Assembly: GCF_030272615.1 (NCBI RefSeq)
Contig: NC_081406.1
Span: forward strand, 471,688,400-471,752,399
From: Cryptomeria japonica
Taxonomy: Eukaryota; Streptophyta; Pinopsida; Cupressales; Cupressaceae
DNA: 64,000 nucleotides
Direction of reading: 5' to 3'
The translations under genes and the position numbers were made by a program. Position 1 is the stretch's first letter. Each line of letters opens with the position of its first letter. Positions 22,438-32,981 of this stretch are shown in pieces. The notes below the pieces were generated by a model. It did no database searches. It worked only from the letters and a program-made list of their open reading frames with translations, and was not told where the DNA came from.

Positions 22438-23403
22438 CTCTACAACATCACATAATACTCTATCCTTATATTCTCCTATAGAGAAATTAACCCAAGCCTG
22501 TTCATTTATGAGGGTTTGTTGGCCTTTGCTAAGCCAAGATACATGGGATGGGTTGGGATGGGTTGGGATGGGGCAACTTTACAAGTTTGAGTTTGTCTAC
22601 CATTTCTTGAGACACTAAATGCTCAGCTGAACCAGAATCAACAACAAGTTTACAGACCTTACCGTGGCTCTTGCAATGGGTCCTAAACAATGTCTTCCTT
22701 TCTGGAGGTTCTTGTGGTGCTGGTGTCTTCAGCAATGTCCTCTTCATCATTAGGAAAACTCCTTCTTCTGGATCCAAATCCCTTGAGGGTGAGTGGGAAC
22801 TTTGTGCATCCTCCTGAATCAAGTTTGTCCTCCTATCTACTTGCATGCTTGATCCCATCTTCTCTGGACATCTATTGGCATGGTGGTCTATTTGGTTGCA
22901 ATTGAAGCACCTCATAGGACCTTCATTTCTTCCCCCATATCTGCCTCTGCTATTGGATCTCTTGACTCTGTATCCACCTCTAGAACTTCTCTCTCCTTGT
23001 GAATTCTCTTGGTTTGACTCTCCTTGGGGTCTGTAGTTTTGTCCCTTTCCACTAGACATTCCTTTACCTTTTTTATTGAAGTCCTTTTTTCCTCTTCCCC
23101 TATTGTTCTGGTCTTGCCTCCTCTTGAGCTTTTCTTCGACCTCCAGTGCTAATTGATAACACTTTTGCATCGTCTCTGGGTTGCAAAGATTCAGTTCATC
23201 TTGAATGTTTATTCTCAGGCTGTTCAGGTATCTAGCTACCTTCTTAGTTTCACCTTCCAGTGTCTTGGATTTCAGACATAGCCTTTGGAATTCCTCAGTA
23301 TAGCTACTGACATCCATCTCCTTCTGTCTCAAGTTCTATCTCTTTTTATGAAGTTGTACTTCATAATCTTCAGGTACATAAGCTTCTTTGGTCTTGGTAA
23401 CCA
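22438..23403 (-). pseudogene. G2 gag and protease, 5'-truncated
   Basis: From 23403 leftward the frame reads VPEDYEVQLHKK, then a stop, then a 267-codon open stretch (22529-23332): Gag (MDVSSYTEEFQRLCLKS), a basic Arg/Gly-rich region, a zinc knuckle CFNCNQIDHHANRC and the protease site CKLVVDSGSAEHLVS. The DSG triad is intact. The N-terminal half of Gag, the primer-binding site and the 5' LTR are missing because the CACTA terminus starts at 23404. Confidence 0.8.
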
Positions 23404-23640
23404 CACTAATACATTTGGCCTAAAATTCTGACGGAGGTTTCCAACGGAGAAGGTATATTGTGATCAAATTTGATTTTTTTTTTTAAAAATGCCCGAGTTC
23501 GTCGAAATTCCGACGATAATGCAACATTTGGTTTCGACGGAGAAGGAATTGGCAATGAAATTTGTGTTTTTTTAGAAAAAGTGCCCGCATTCATCGAAAT
23601 TTCGATGACCACGGGAATTACTTAAAAAAAAGAAGAAAAG
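23404..23640 (+). mobile_element. CACTA transposon terminus 1 with subterminal repeats
   Basis: It begins CACTAATACATTTGGCC and within 30 bases reaches a tctgacgg unit. It resembles the second terminus at 56519 (CACTAGTACATTTGGGCC). Subterminal motifs with cgtcga / ccgacg / cgacgg follow to about 23610, as in CACTA (En/Spm) ends where transposase binds. It interrupts G2 gag, with cca at 23401-23403 as the possible 3-bp TSD. The opposite terminus was not found. Confidence 0.65.
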
Positions 23641-24300
23641 ACAAAGTCATTTCATAAATCCCACCTCTGCCATTACAAAATACTATCTATCCTAGCTAGA
23701 CTACTATGGCCCGATCGGGATAAATTCGATCAATATGCCGATGCGCTGAACTGAACAAAGAGATTAGGTCAGACGCTCTTTCTCGTATGAAAAGGGATAG
23801 GTCATTTATGATCCGATTGGATAAGTGCGGGACAAAGAGATCGGATCAGGTCGTTTATGCGCTCGATCGACCAGGGAGAAAGAAAAAATCTAATTCACAC
23901 GACGTCAGGGCTCGACCTCCTAATTGCAGTCACTACTCAGATGTCTGAAGGAGATAGCTTCTTGTCATAATGCATTACGTTCCTTGCCCACATCTCGCTT
24001 CTGGACGGATGCTTTGACACTACGATGGAATAAACCGAATCGAGTCAAATGGTTGGTTCCCGGTAGGACCTTTATGCCACAAATGCTCCAGCCGCAGAAT
24101 GAAGTGGTTCCTCCCATGCCGATTTGAGAAGTTATTGTTGGGCCATCCCCCGATGAACACAAAGGAGGGAGGCAGACATAGGTTCCCTGTGCCAGTTTAA
24201 TCATTGCAGGAATGTGTTTGTCAGGGCGGCCATTTCAATTATCATCGTTTCACTCTAAATTGAGCATTACAAGATCCGGTTGAAGAAAAAAGGTAGGGTA
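23641..24300. other. Unidentified GC-richer segment
   Basis: This stretch differs from its AT-rich surroundings: higher GC, CpG-containing, with few of the TE motifs seen elsewhere. It includes a diverged repeat pair around gattaggtcagacgctc and gatcggatcaggtcg (23760-23870). Both strands carry open stretches of 67-79 codons (for example 23924-24127 plus, 23965-24204 minus). Neither resembles a family I know. It could be cargo of the CACTA element or the edge of an old host gene. Confidence 0.3.
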
Positions 24301-25130
24301 TAATCAGCAAATTCATTGTTATACATATTCAAATATTTAGATTCAAAGTTTATTATAGATTTATCAGATTAATTGCCAATAGCAGAGATGGTGAGAGGTT
24401 TCTATAATATGATATGATCGATTTAAAAGAAGAATTTCTTACAAGACCTAAACCGTTGAACAATCCTACAATCATGTATTAATTAAACACTGCATTTTAA
24501 ATAATGAACAATATAGTTAGCCCGAAACATATTAACACTACTTTCCATATTTAAAATATATTCTAATTAAGGAGAGGGATGACCTAAACCTGTGTGATCG
24601 AGTGCCATTATGTAAAATATATCCTAATTATGCATGTTGGTATATATGGTTGTGACAGAAAATCCTTGCTGCAGAACCATGAGAGCACTGTGTAGTGATC
24701 GAGTGCTATTTTTTGTCAGTGTTTTGGAAGGGAGCATAAGTGTACCATTAAGAAGGTGGTATAAAATGGAAGCTGAGAGGTATAAGGTTATGAGGTGTGG
24801 GTTAGGATAAGATAGGGAGGTAAGTGATGAAGGATGTAATGGTGAAAGAGTAAGTTAGGATATGTTAGGAGTTTGGAAGGTAGGAAAGTGAATGGGGGGA
24901 GATAAAAGGATGTGACGGATGGAATGGGGTTAGGTAGGTGAAGTAAAAGTAAGTGTGTATGAGGTTAAGGTTTAGGATAGGATGTAGGAAAGTGGAGGAG
25001 GTTAAGATAGGGGATATGAAAGTAGATGGAAGGTAATAATGATAGGAAGTGAGGTAAAGGTTATGAGGTGTGGGTTAGAAAATAGGGTGTAGGAAATGGA
25101 AGGAAGGGTCATATCACTTTGAGAGTTTTC
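24301..25130. other. AT-rich then purine-rich low-complexity stretch
   Basis: From 24301 to 24720 the DNA is AT-rich with no coding signal. From about 24730 to 25120 the plus strand is almost pure A/G/T with recurring gtaggaaagtg, gaggttaag and ggtgtgggtta units, giving a purine-rich strand of nearly 400 bases. No gene is seen. Confidence 0.5.
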
Positions 25131-26290
25131 ACCAAGATGAGTAGCCCAAGTATGGACCTCAAATCGTACTATCCATGAGGATCCACTTGTAGTAGAGGAG
25201 GATATACTTGCATCTTGGGAGCTTATTAGGAGTTCGCCTTGAATTTGGGAAATACACATAGAGGAGATAGAATATTGATCAATACACATTACCTAGCCTC
25301 ATCATGCATAAATAAAAGAGGTATAGACTATAGAAAGCACATATCATGAGCCAAAGGATCATATTCAAGAGTTGCTTCATCTCCAATCCTCTACATTTTT
25401 AAAATCCACAAATGGGGTTGAGGATAAGTCTTGGTTACTTAGCTTGGACTTATGCTTTGGGTTGCATCTATATGTGAGCAACTTAAAGGAATCATTTTCA
25501 ATGCAATTTTTGAGAGGACTTAATTCCACCTTGTGGTACTGGGAGGATAAAATGCACCAACTCACATTGGAAACCCTCTCCAGATACCAATTTGGAGTGC
25601 TTCAAAGTGTGTTATATTTCAAAATATCTTTGATAGAGATTCATAGATGAGTTTCACAATTTACATAATAAGGTTTCGTAGTGGCTCAACATGAGAGTTA
25701 GTTTTTGGAGTTCTTGTAGTTTGTAGATTACATTCAAGACAAGTTACTTGTCAATTATTTCATTAGGGGTGGAAAGCCCAAAATTTCAGTTTTCCTACAC
25801 ATGGCCAATCCAAATGACTTTAGGGTTGATATGGAAAAGTCTCTTATGGAAAAGGAGGTACATGGGAGGACACAAGAGGCATGAGAGAAGTTTGTAACCT
25901 TGATGAAGGGACTAAAGTGTCCATAGGCCTCCCCATCCTTTAAAGGATCATTTAGACTTACTATATGATTTACAAAGAAAAACCCAGCAGTATCAATATT
26001 AGGGACAAAGGTCTAGAGCATAGTAGGGGCCATAGGGTAGTCACATTTGACCATCATCGACACAAGGATATTTTAGGTATGAGAGACTATAGGGCTATCA
26101 AGCTAGGCCTTCTATGACTCAACAACCTTTTAGGGGAGAATCCAGTGTTTTTAGTAATTAGGATCTTATAATTATGGTGGGGCCTAGCCAACATAGGGTT
26201 ATATGAGAGGCACATGTTATGTATATGTTAGTATCAGACAAAGAGTCTCCACAAGGTTTTAGAGTAGGTGGACACCATCCTAGGATGTCA
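25130..26290 (+). pseudogene. Decayed gypsy gag-like region
   Basis: Plus-strand fragments in changing frames resemble plant Ty3/gypsy Gag: SMQFLRGLNSTLWYWEDKM near 25500, an FVDYIQDKLLVNYFIRGGKP stretch near 25730, and HMANPNDFRVDMEKSLMEKE near 25800. Stops are frequent. No protease or RT follows before the tandem duplication at 26703. It may be the stub of a gypsy insertion. The call rests on the pattern of Gag and not on a diagnostic motif. Confidence 0.45.
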
Positions 26291-26690
26291 AAGTAGATAG
26301 TTGATATGTGGGTTTTTACCCTCCCAACCACTCAACATATACCACCATGGGTCTTTACCCTCCCAAACACACAAAGGTCAAAGGAAGATTCACTGCTGCA
26401 ACACTCACTTTTTGTGATAGTCTCAAGCACTTAGGACAGTCACTCCTTTCGTGGCCATTATTCTTCACACAACACTCTCTAACATTAATTATGATGATGG
26501 TGTACCTCCTTAAACCTTCCACCAACACCTAACTCAATACCAAACTCTTTCCCAATCTCGCTAATGGACTAATTAACTCAATTCACTGTGAAATTGTGAC
26601 GATCAATGCAAGGTTTAGGACAGTAGTAATTAGGAACTTCTAATTATTGTGGGGCCTAGCCAACATAGGGTTATATGAGACAGGGGTAAG
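26150..26690 (+). repeat. Short direct repeat of about 65 bp
   Basis: A segment around gtggggcctagccaacatag occurs at about 26150-26215 and again at about 26622-26690 with few differences. The roughly 400 bases between hold two ttaccctccca units and no recognisable gene. Confidence 0.55.
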
Positions 26691-26837
26691 TTCAATAGTG
26701 ATTTCTCCTTCAATTCTTGATGAATGCTTGATTGCCTATTCACTTGGAATTGAATTGATTTTATAATTAAGAGATCACTTGAATTGTAGGTAGACCCCTT
26801 CAAATGATAGGATAGGTTTCCTTTTATACCTAATATA

Positions 26838-27140
26838 TGTCTTGAAAGCATTTTATCCTGATGGCTTTAAATTAAAGTACTTTCTCTTCTGTCTGGTATT
26901 GGTGGAGTAGAGGTTGCATTGCATCCTCCTAGAATACATATTTCCGAAGATACAACACAAGTTAAATGTATCCCAGGTCGATGCAAAGCAACCTTTTCTC
27001 TAGAGATCACGAGAAATTAGAGAAAGAACTTTAATTTAATGCCATCAGGATAAAAGTATTTAATCAAGATAGATAAATGGTATGCAACTGTATCTATTTG
27101 GAATGCATTACCCAAACATGGAAATCGATTAGTCGCCTTT
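26838..27140. pseudogene. Inverted pair of DRM methyltransferase fragments, copy 1
   Basis: The forward piece (about 26838-26935) reads VLKAFYPDGFKLK, then after a one-base shift VLSLLSGIGGVEVALH, the motif I region of plant DRM cytosine methyltransferases. The reverse piece (about 27003-27140, minus strand) reads CLGNAFQIDTVAYHLS...FYPDGIKLK, the segment just before motif I. The two share an inverted repeat of about 38 bp (26848-26885 against 27024-27062). They cannot encode a protein together. Confidence 0.7.
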
Positions 27141-27963
27141 GAAAAGAAAGTGGTATGATGAAATATTTAGGCATAAAATAGATGAAATGCACTCCATACT
27201 ACTGCTGCACAATATTTTGGTCGATGATATTTTTAAAATAGTAAAGGAAGGTGTATGGAACAATCAAATTCTTATCATTATAATCAATGATTATTTTAAG
27301 ATCCTTTTATGATGTGTAAGTTGACAATATTTTATGAAAGGTCCCTAAATGAATACACTTTAAATTGATTTTAGCAATGACTATCGGGTGTAGACAAAAT
27401 GAATGCTTTTTGGATTAGGATGGTAGATAGAATCTACTATCAAAAGGTTTCTTTGAAAAGTATATGATTCAAAACTAAGGAAATGCAATTATTTACAAGT
27501 TTTAACCTTCTTAGATGCAAAATCCCTTATTTAGTCTCTCACAAACCCTTAATAGTAGGGTTTCTCATATACCCTTCTTCCAAACACTATACCATCCAAA
27601 TGATGATGGATTCACCTTTCATTTGAAATGTCTAAACATTGTCAATCATAAAATGTGCCCCTCCTTAAGGCAGATTTGCTACTGCTGCTCCTTAGCAAGC
27701 AATTTCTCCACTCTTACATTCGCCATAATGGACCTTAAGACATCATAATTGGTTGGCTCTTCACTCCTAAGACCTTCAAAAGTCTTTAATGGCTTCATTG
27801 AGTCCTTTGGTCTTCCAAATTCACCTACACCAACTTGAATTCTCCTTCAATGCTTGATTGCATGTTCACTTGGAATTGAATTGATTTTATAATTAAGAGA
27901 TCACTTGAATTATAGGTAGACCCCTTCAAATGATAGGGTAGGTTTCCTTTTATACCTAATATA

Positions 27964-28266
27964 TGTCTTGAAAGCATTTTATCCTGATGGCTTTAAATTA
28001 AAGTACTTTCTCTTCTATCTGGTATTGGTGGAGTAGAGGTTGCATTGCATCATCCTAGGATACATATTTCTGCAGATACAACACAAGTTAAATGTATCCC
28101 AGGTTGATGCAAAGCAACCTTTGCTCCAGAGATCACGAGAAATTAGAGAAAGAACTTTAATTTAATGCCATCAGGATAAAAGTATTTAATCAAGACAGAT
28201 AAATAGTATGCAACTGTATCTATTTGGAATGCATTACCCAAACATGGAAATCGATCAGTCGCCTTT
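27964..28266. pseudogene. Inverted pair of DRM methyltransferase fragments, copy 2
   Basis: This is the second copy of the same arrangement, offset by 1126 bases: the forward motif I region near 27964-28061, then the reverse CLGNAF/FYPDGIKLK region near 28130-28266. Small differences from copy 1, such as catcatcctagga for catcctcctagaa, fit independent decay after duplication. Confidence 0.7.
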
Positions 28267-28849
28267 GAAAAGAAAGTGGTATGATGAAATATTTAGGCAT
28301 AAAATAGATGAAATGCACTCCATACTACTACTGCACAATATTTTGGTTGATGATATTTTTAAAATAGTAAAGGAAGGTGTATGGAACAACCGAATTCTTA
28401 TCATTATAAACAATGATTATTTTAAGATCTTTTTATGATGTGTAAGTTAAGAATATTTTATGAAAGGTCCCTAAATGAATACACTTTAAACTGATTTTAG
28501 CAATGACTATCGGGTGTAGACAAAATGAATGCTTTTTGGATTAGGATGGTACACAGAATCTACTATCAAAAGGTTTCTTTGGAAAGTATATGATTCAAAA
28601 CTAAGGAAATGCAATTATTTACAAGTTTTAACCTTCTTAGATGCAAAATCCCTTATTTAGCCTCTCACAAACCCTTAAAAGTAGGGTTTTTCATATACCC
28701 TTCTTCCAAACACTATACCATCCAAATGATGATGGATTCACCTTTCATTTGAAATGATGGGTTTGTAATGGTAATTTAATGTTCTTTCATATTTTTGTAT
28801 ATATTCTTTATAATAGCCTATTATATTGATTTGTTCTATTATGGATAAT

Positions 28850-30035
28850 GGTGTGGGTCAGACGGCTTTGCCATCAGTGCATGAAAGCATTGAATGAGTT
28901 CTACTTTTAAAAATTACATGATACATTTTTAATTTATTTGATTCAGTGTTATTTGCAAAAAATGATTATCAATGATGTTTCCTTTCTCCAAGAATTGTCT
29001 AGGATCTTTCTGTCAGATAATATGTAACATCGAATGACTAAATCTTTTCATTACAAATGCTTATTTTATTTAATTATTATCTGAGCGTGAATTAAAATTT
29101 ATATCTGTATGGAAGCAGAACATACAAGTTGAAGAGTCATGTGCAAGCAAATTTCGTAAAAGAAAGCAAGCATGCATTATCTTGAATAACATGGAAACAA
29201 GCTCATCAGCTGCCTAGAAGAGAGCAATTGGAGAAAAGCAGAGGAAAGTGTTTAAGGGTGATAAATAGATAAAGAGTATGCAATACAAACAAACAATGTC
29301 TGGAGTGTATGATGTGACATCTCTAATTTATGTCCGGAGGGACTAACTAGTTTTGGAGTTCTTGCAAAACCTATTGGGCCACGCTTTGGAGGAAATCAAT
29401 GTGTTCATGCAAGGAGCACCTTTTTTCTATTATGAGAATGATTCTTTGCACCGAAGGATATTTGGAAGTCAATATCCAAAAATTTCTACAGTGTGGAACC
29501 AGAGTTGGCGGACTCTAAGTAATTTGCAGCTTTCAGAAGACCAAGAGGTTATGTACACAATCTCCCAATAGAAAGGCGATTTTAGGCTTTACCTCTCCCC
29601 TCCATGACTATTCAAGAAGCACTTCCTCAAACAAAGGACTATTGGCCTCCATGGGATCAAAGAAAAAAATTGAAGCATAGACTCTAGATGATGTGGTGGT
29701 GTCCTTCGTGAAGAACTTTGCACTATAATTGAAAATTCATGAGGGAAACTACGAGATAGTGAAGAGAAATACAATCTTGAAAAGTGGGAAGAATGGATCT
29801 TGGTTTGGGTGGGGCCAAGTCAGGTGGCTCCTCTAGAGGTTGACGAGATAGAAATCATATTAGGATTTGAAAAATATCACATTCGTGGAACTTCGTGTGC
29901 GAGTGATCGATTGCGGTGTTTGGGTAATGCATTCCAAATAGATATAGTTGCATACCATTTATCTGTCTTGATTAAAGCCTTTTATCCCAATGGCATTAAA
30001 TTAAAGTAGTTTCTCTTCTATCTGGTATTGGTGGA
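28850..30035 (+). pseudogene. DRM-type cytosine methyltransferase gene fragment
   Basis: DRM enzymes carry out RNA-directed DNA methylation in plant nuclei; their catalytic motifs are in rearranged order (VI-X before I-V). Here, in shifting frames, I read SCASKFRKRKQA (about 29140), APFFYYEN (about 29420), VEPELADSK and FRRPRGYVHNLPIERRF (29500-29580), MTIQEALPQTKDYWPPWDQR (about 29610), WILVWVGPSQVAPLEVDEIE, and LRCLGNAFQIDIVAYHLSVL (about 29910-29970), up to the SGIGG motif at 30030. There the sequence is cut by element B. The part upstream of 29114 looks like intron, so this is a piece of genomic gene and not a cDNA copy. Stops and frameshifts make it a pseudogene. Confidence 0.85.
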
Positions 30036-30959
30036 GAAGAGCAGGAGAAGAAAAGACAAGAGGAGATCAAAGAAAAGGAAGGTGGACATAATTCCAAGAT
30101 TCCCAAGGCAACCGGAGATCAAGTTCAAGCTAAACAGGTTGATCCCACTGGTCACAGTGAATTGACTCTTACATGTCTTACCAAATCTGTAGACAAAAAT
30201 GAGCTACTTAGAAGTATTCAACTTGCTAAAGAAATATTGGAGGAACTAAGAAAGAAGAAAGGAAAAGATGTTATTCAATTTGTTGTTGATACTCTTTCAA
30301 ACTTAGTCCCTCATACTAATCTTTCCGGTATTGATTCCTCACTGGCCCAATTGAAGCTTCTAAGCACAATAGTAGGTGATCAAGTACAATCATTGGAAGA
30401 TGTTGCCCAGGCTACTGCAGAGAAAAAACATGAAAAAACAATAAAAGCTACATTTGTGAAGCAAATTGACAAAAACAGAGCTAAGCTAACCCATCAGAGA
30501 GATGATATCAGTCTAGCAATGGCTGAAGGATATAAACTTTTGAGCAAAATCTGCCGGTTCGATCTATTTTGTGATGATGCTATGAAGAAGAAAGGTCAAC
30601 TCCAATTGGAATAAAAGCGATATATGGAGACCTTCAAAGCGCCATATGATTCCTTCACAGTGTATGGGAAGACTATACAGACTCACAGGCAACAAATTGC
30701 CATGATTGATTCAAAGATCTCCAAGCGAACTCAAAATCTGTAGGAGCTTCAATTGCTTTTGTTACCTAAGTTGCAGATTCTTTAGAAGTGCTTTCTGAAC
30801 ATGGAAGCCATTATTGTCACTCAGGAAATGAGCACTATGGATGCCATGGAGGAGTTAGCAATCCAGATGAAGACTCAGAGTGAAATTTCTGCCTCACTCC
30901 TAGATACTTGGTCTACAGACATGAAGGAATTTCTGAAAGACTTTAAATTCATTTTTTGA
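30036..30959 (+). pseudogene. C-terminal part of the element B extra ORF
   Basis: A clear open stretch (30162-30614) is embedded in a longer reading that starts in Glu/Lys-rich sequence at 30036 and ends at TGA 30957-30959, with stops near 30612, 30740 and 30785. It is mostly helical and Lys/Glu/Leu-rich, with segments such as LLRSIQLAKEILEELRKKK and VQSLEDVAQATAEKK that suggest coiled coil. The C-terminal 60 residues correspond to those of the element A extra ORF. No enzyme motif is seen. The position directly before the polypurine tracts matches that in A. Confidence 0.6.
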
Positions 30960-31060
30960 GAAGTTTTACTCATTATTGTCATAAACATATACTCTATTTT
31001 CATGTTATGCAATATGATTTTGGTACATCTCCGTGACATGTTTGCATTACTTTGTCATTG

Positions 31061-31249
31061 TTGGCAAAGGGGGAGTGGTATTGAATGAAAATTTTATGCA
31101 AATGGAAGTAGTACATGCTTGTAATTTTGGCAAAAGGAGTAGTGTATATGCTTAGGGGGAGTAATTTTGATTATGGCATCATTTTTGTTCTGTAAGCACT
31201 TAGATGTCAAATTTTCCTAAATGTTGCCATCAATGCCAAAGGGGGAGAT
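31061..31249 (+). promoter_or_regulatory. Two polypurine tracts of element B
   Basis: The upstream copy ttggcaaagggggag is at 31061-31075. The main tract caatgccaaagggggagat is at about 31231-31249, directly before the LTR. Confidence 0.7.
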
Positions 31250-32385
31250 TGTTGGCATTTTGATGATGTTTGTACTTTGTTGTGATTGTCATTGATGGAC
31301 ACACACTTATTTGTTGTATGAGTTATTCTCAACCAGTAGTATGTGATGTATTGTTCAAACCAGTATTTTATGCCAATGTATGCATAGTCTTTGTTTGTAG
31401 AAGACTATCGGTGTTTGCAGAATAAGCTTATAGGTTAAAGCATGACCAAGGACCTCAAACGGTACAAGGACCCCAAACGACAACCAATTTTTTTAAGATC
31501 AAAACTCTATGTTGCAGTTTACCAGTTTTTGTTTGTAAACCGGTAATCGGTATACTTTGTTTTGTTAACCGACAAACTTGTGATGAGTTATCATCCACTG
31601 ACACCGATGTGGTGATTCTGTGTCATGTTACAATTGTGTCTAGATGCATTGTACCTAGGAAATTGTAATATAATCTCATTGGACTGACATGAAATCAGAT
31701 TCCTATATGAGGACATCATGTCTAGGGTTTTGGGTGTGAAGCGTGTTGTGTAAGAAGATTAGGTCTTTGCAAAAAGTATCTTGCGACAAAGATTGAATGT
31801 GTAAAGGACATAAGACTGAAGTAATGCTGCAATGCATTAACAAAGAGCAATGAAGAATCTAACTAAGCATTTTGTGCTACTTTCTAGATCACTTACTTGT
31901 TGATTACTAATCTCTTCGATAAGTCAAAAACCCTTAACCGGGTAGGCTCAGTTAAGCCTATTCTAAATCTTCTAACAAGGTGGTTCATAGTTTTGGATCT
32001 GAAATCCTTTAACAGGGTAGTCTTTAACAAGACTTATCTCCTAATAGAGATCAGGATTCCTAACAGGATCTATTCTGGTGAAGAACATTGTAAGGCCTTA
32101 GCTGGTCTGACCTTAACCAGTCTGGTTGTTATTTTGCAGATAGTAGACTTGTGAGTTTTACTCACCATGGTTTTTCCCATTTGGGTTTCCACGTCAAAAT
32201 ATCTTGTGTTATGGTGATTGTGTTATTATGGGTGAATTCTTTATTTGCTATTTGGCTTGTTTGTGTATTAACCAATTTGTTGTTTAAAGGGCTATATCGG
32301 TTTGCGGAAAAATTGCTTAAGTGTTTGGTAAAGTTTTTGGGTATACTAATTCACCCTCCCACCCCCCCCCTCTTAGTAGTCATCA
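31250..32385 (+). repeat. 3' LTR of element B
   Basis: An LTR of 1136 bp, TGTTGGCATTTTG...gtagtcatca. It has a TATA-like cctatatgagg near 31695, the mini-hairpin array at about 31925-32130 and a C-run close to the 3' end. It is related to the element A LTR. Confidence 0.8.
31925..32130 (+). other. Mini-hairpin array in LTR (element B)
   Basis: It includes TAGGCT-CAGTTA-AGCCTA (31943-31960), AGTCTT-TAAC-AAGACT (32019-32034) and ATCTC-CTAATA-GAGAT (32036-32051), plus ACCC-TTAACC-GGGT near 31930. Stems differ from those of families A, P and C2, but loops keep the TAAC/TAAT core. Confidence 0.7.
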
Positions 32386-32981
32386 ATATGCACATTGGTG
32401 CACAAGAAAACACTAAAAGGGTGTAATTCGGACCTATAAGTTTGATGTGCACCAAAAATGACCAAAACAATGTAATTCAGGCCTATAGGTCTGAATTGCA
32501 CCTTTAAAAGATGAGGTGTAGTGTCAAAGTTAAACTCTGACTTTGTGCTTAGAGACTAAAAGTGCTGCAATATCGGACTAAGAATACGACTTTGCACCAA
32601 AAGACAAAAAGACACTTTGAGTTCATTTTTTGAATTAACCACAAAAAGTAGGACTAGGAATTGACTACAAAGATCCCCAAAGACTAATGAGGTGAACAAA
32701 ATGCCTCAAAAAAAAAAATTAGAGAGTCAAGAATGAATTCGAAAAAAAATCATAAGGGTTATCCATTTTTTGCTTCATAAGCAAAAATAGGGATAACAAC
32801 TAGCTCTGATTGAGAAACATCTACTGATCATTCTTGGAAATGATTAGAAATAGAACCTCACATCTCTAAGTGCCTTCTTCTAGTCCATTGGGCCATAGAG
32901 TCAAGTGACTAAAAACTCAAAAGACCAATAAAAAGAAGAAAATACAAAACTGTACAAATATTTACAAAGATTTTCTGAACT
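32386..32981 (-). other. Non-coding end of gypsy O
   Basis: No gene is visible. A roughly 30-base unit is repeated near 32420 and 32490 (gtaattc-gacctata... and gtaattcaggcctata...), and an imperfect palindrome around tgcttcataagcaaaa lies near 32770. It should contain the 3' UTR and part of the LTR of O, but no LTR edge could be fixed. Confidence 0.4.

Larger units (their letters stand above)
17272..23403 (-). mobile_element. Element G2: gypsy element with chromodomain, minus strand
   Basis: Right to left: gag (5' end missing), zinc knuckle, protease, RT, RNase H, integrase, chromodomain, purine-rich tract and a probable 3' LTR. The 5' end is cut at 23404 by a CACTA terminus. The domain order RT-RNaseH-IN-chromodomain identifies a Ty3/gypsy chromovirus. 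The left LTR edge (17272) is inferred from matching TGCAG/CTGCA termini. The segment 17057-17271 between it and M1 shows nothing recognisable. Confidence 0.8.
26703..28756 (+). repeat. Tandem duplication, two copies of about 928 bp
   Basis: Copy 1 (26703-27630) and copy 2 (27829-28756) match at a constant offset of 1126 bases with scattered substitutions. The 198 bases between them (27631-27828) are unique. Each copy carries a forward and a reverse DRM-methyltransferase fragment facing one another, and a shared open stretch (28208-28438 in copy 2) that I cannot identify. The divergence shows the duplication is not recent. Confidence 0.85.
30034..32385 (+). mobile_element. Element B: 3' part of a copia-type LTR element
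   Basis: It starts abruptly within the DRM fragment and shows the end of the extra ORF, two polypurine tracts and a complete 3' LTR. Gag, pol and 5' LTR are absent. The sequence after 32385 belongs to gypsy O and not to the DRM gene, so B and its flanks were joined by deletion or rearrangement. No TSD can be shown. Confidence 0.75.

Noticed and set aside
28208-28438. 76-codon open stretch in the tandem duplication (and its broken twin near 27080-27310)
   Set aside because: It overlaps the reverse-oriented DRM fragment at its start and matches no family I know; described as part of the repeat, not as a gene.
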